The translations under genes were made by a program, and so were the position numbers. The notes under the pieces are model-generated. The model searched no databases and was not told the DNA's origin. It was given only the letters and a program-made list of their open reading frames with translations. From Paenibacillus lemnae (lineage in GTDB: Bacteria > Bacillota > Bacilli > Paenibacillales > Paenibacillaceae), in NCBI RefSeq assembly GCF_012933385.1, contig NZ_JABBPN010000010.1, forward strand, positions 1-64,000: a stretch of 64,000 bases of DNA, in the 5' to 3' direction. Shown piece by piece: positions 63,580-64,000 of this stretch (the stretch's first letter is position 1; every line of letters begins with the position of its first letter).

Positions 63580-64000
63580 TTATCCCTCCATTACAGCAAG
63601 TTCTGTACGGGAGCGACTGGCTGCGAGTTGAATTTCACGCTCTAACTCTTCACGGTAGCTGATCTTCTGCTTTTCACTCCAGCCCAGCATCGAGGCCATG
63701 CATAACGTGACAGGCTTCTCCCACTGAAGTGTCCAATCGATATTAAACAGAAGGGATCCCGTTCGGCGAATAAAAAAGTCGACCGGCTTGGCAGCCATCT
63801 CCTGTGTGATAGCGTACAGCAGCGGAACATAGACAGAAACCGGCAGGCCGAATACAGCACCTTCCTCGCCGGACTCCCGCGCCAAACGGAACAGTTCTTC
63901 ACTATTTGATCCATACATGGTAACCCAATGCTCAGCAAGTTTGCGATCGATACCTTGTTTCACACCGACCTCTGTCTGTTCCCGGATAAACTCGGGAAAA
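63580..64000 (-). CDS. glpD: Aerobic glycerol-3-phosphate dehydrogenase, C-terminal part
   Basis: A minus-strand frame with its stop at 63580 is open to the right edge, so about 140 C-terminal residues are visible and the FAD-binding N-terminal part lies outside. GLPVSVYVPLLYAITQEMAA followed by KPVDFFIRRTGSLLFNIDW is the GlpD C-terminal domain signature. The enzyme oxidises glycerol-3-phosphate to dihydroxyacetone phosphate at the membrane. The GDPD gene at 41 kb could feed it. Confidence 0.93.
   Translation of the reverse strand, partial: FPEFIREQTEVGVKQGIDRKLAEHWVTMYGSNSEELFRLARESGEEGAVFGLPVSVYVPLLYAITQEMAAKPVDFFIRRTGSLLFNIDWTLQWEKPVTLCMASMLGWSEKQKISYREELEREIQLAASRSRTELAVMEG

Overview
The window looks like chromosomal core DNA of a Paenibacillus-type member of the Bacillales. 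The evidence is moderate GC, strong AGGAGG-type ribosome binding sites, frequent TTG/GTG starts, a YjcZ-type sporulation microprotein, YlbJ, FapR with its operator, and a gene order that follows Bacillus subtilis ylqG-rnhB-rbgA-rplS ... trmD-rimM-khpA-rpsP-ffh-ylxM ... ftsY-smc-rnc-acpP-fabG-fabD-plsX-fapR-rpmF-ylbN-ylbM-ylbL-ylbJ-coaD-rsmD. Genus assignment is inference; no rRNA or tRNA is present. I see no prophage, intact insertion sequence, CRISPR array or tRNA gene.

Layout. 1-4.2 kb (minus): 5' part of a ylqG-like gene, rnhB, rbgA, lepB and rplS with its own promoter and leader. 4.2-12.1 kb (minus): an insertion relative to the usual trmD-rplS junction, holding cydA-cydB-cydD-cydC (a cytochrome bd-type oxidase of the short YthA/CIO class plus the CydDC exporter), a small gene with two overlapping reading frames, and a 446-residue protein with a BclA/C1q-like C-terminal domain. 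12.2-28.5 kb (minus): trmD, rimM, khpA, rpsP, ffh, ylxM, a hemolysin III gene, ftsY, smc, rnc, fabF, acpP, fabG, fabD, fabH, plsX and fapR with a 17-bp FapR operator. Ribosome maturation, SRP targeting, chromosome condensation and fatty-acid synthesis therefore form one long co-oriented block.

28.5-34.2 kb: rpmF and yceD under a near-perfect sigma-A promoter, then tmcAL, ylbL, ylbJ, coaD and rsmD in alternating, tail-to-tail overlapping pairs. 34.2-42 kb: a candidate structured plus-strand RNA, a yjcZ microgene, an orphan transposase-like HTH gene, an SGNH hydrolase, a GNAT acetyltransferase, a MarR regulator, a macrodomain protein, a TraX-like protein, meso-diaminopimelate dehydrogenase, an MFS transporter and a GDPD phosphodiesterase.

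42-64 kb: an osmoprotectant ABC transporter with a single permease gene, an MFS exporter, a decayed chemotaxis receptor, helD, an aromatic-acid-exporter-type protein, a PAP2 phosphatase, a secreted GH81 beta-1,3-glucanase, a selenouridine module (selD-mnmH behind a two-hairpin leader, divergent from a CSCC-motif permease), a membrane-anchored PrsA-like foldase, a small LytTR-like regulator, a large-subunit catalase with a sigma-B-like promoter, a YwaF-type membrane protein, galM and the 3' end of glpD.

The most interesting items are: two genes (fapR and ywaF) whose family-conserved N-termini and Shine-Dalgarno sites point to ATC and ATT start codons; the insertion in the trmD-rplS operon; the structured plus-strand RNA at about 34.28-34.42 kb; and the structured selD leader with its divergent permease. 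No complete new defence or metabolic system is evident.
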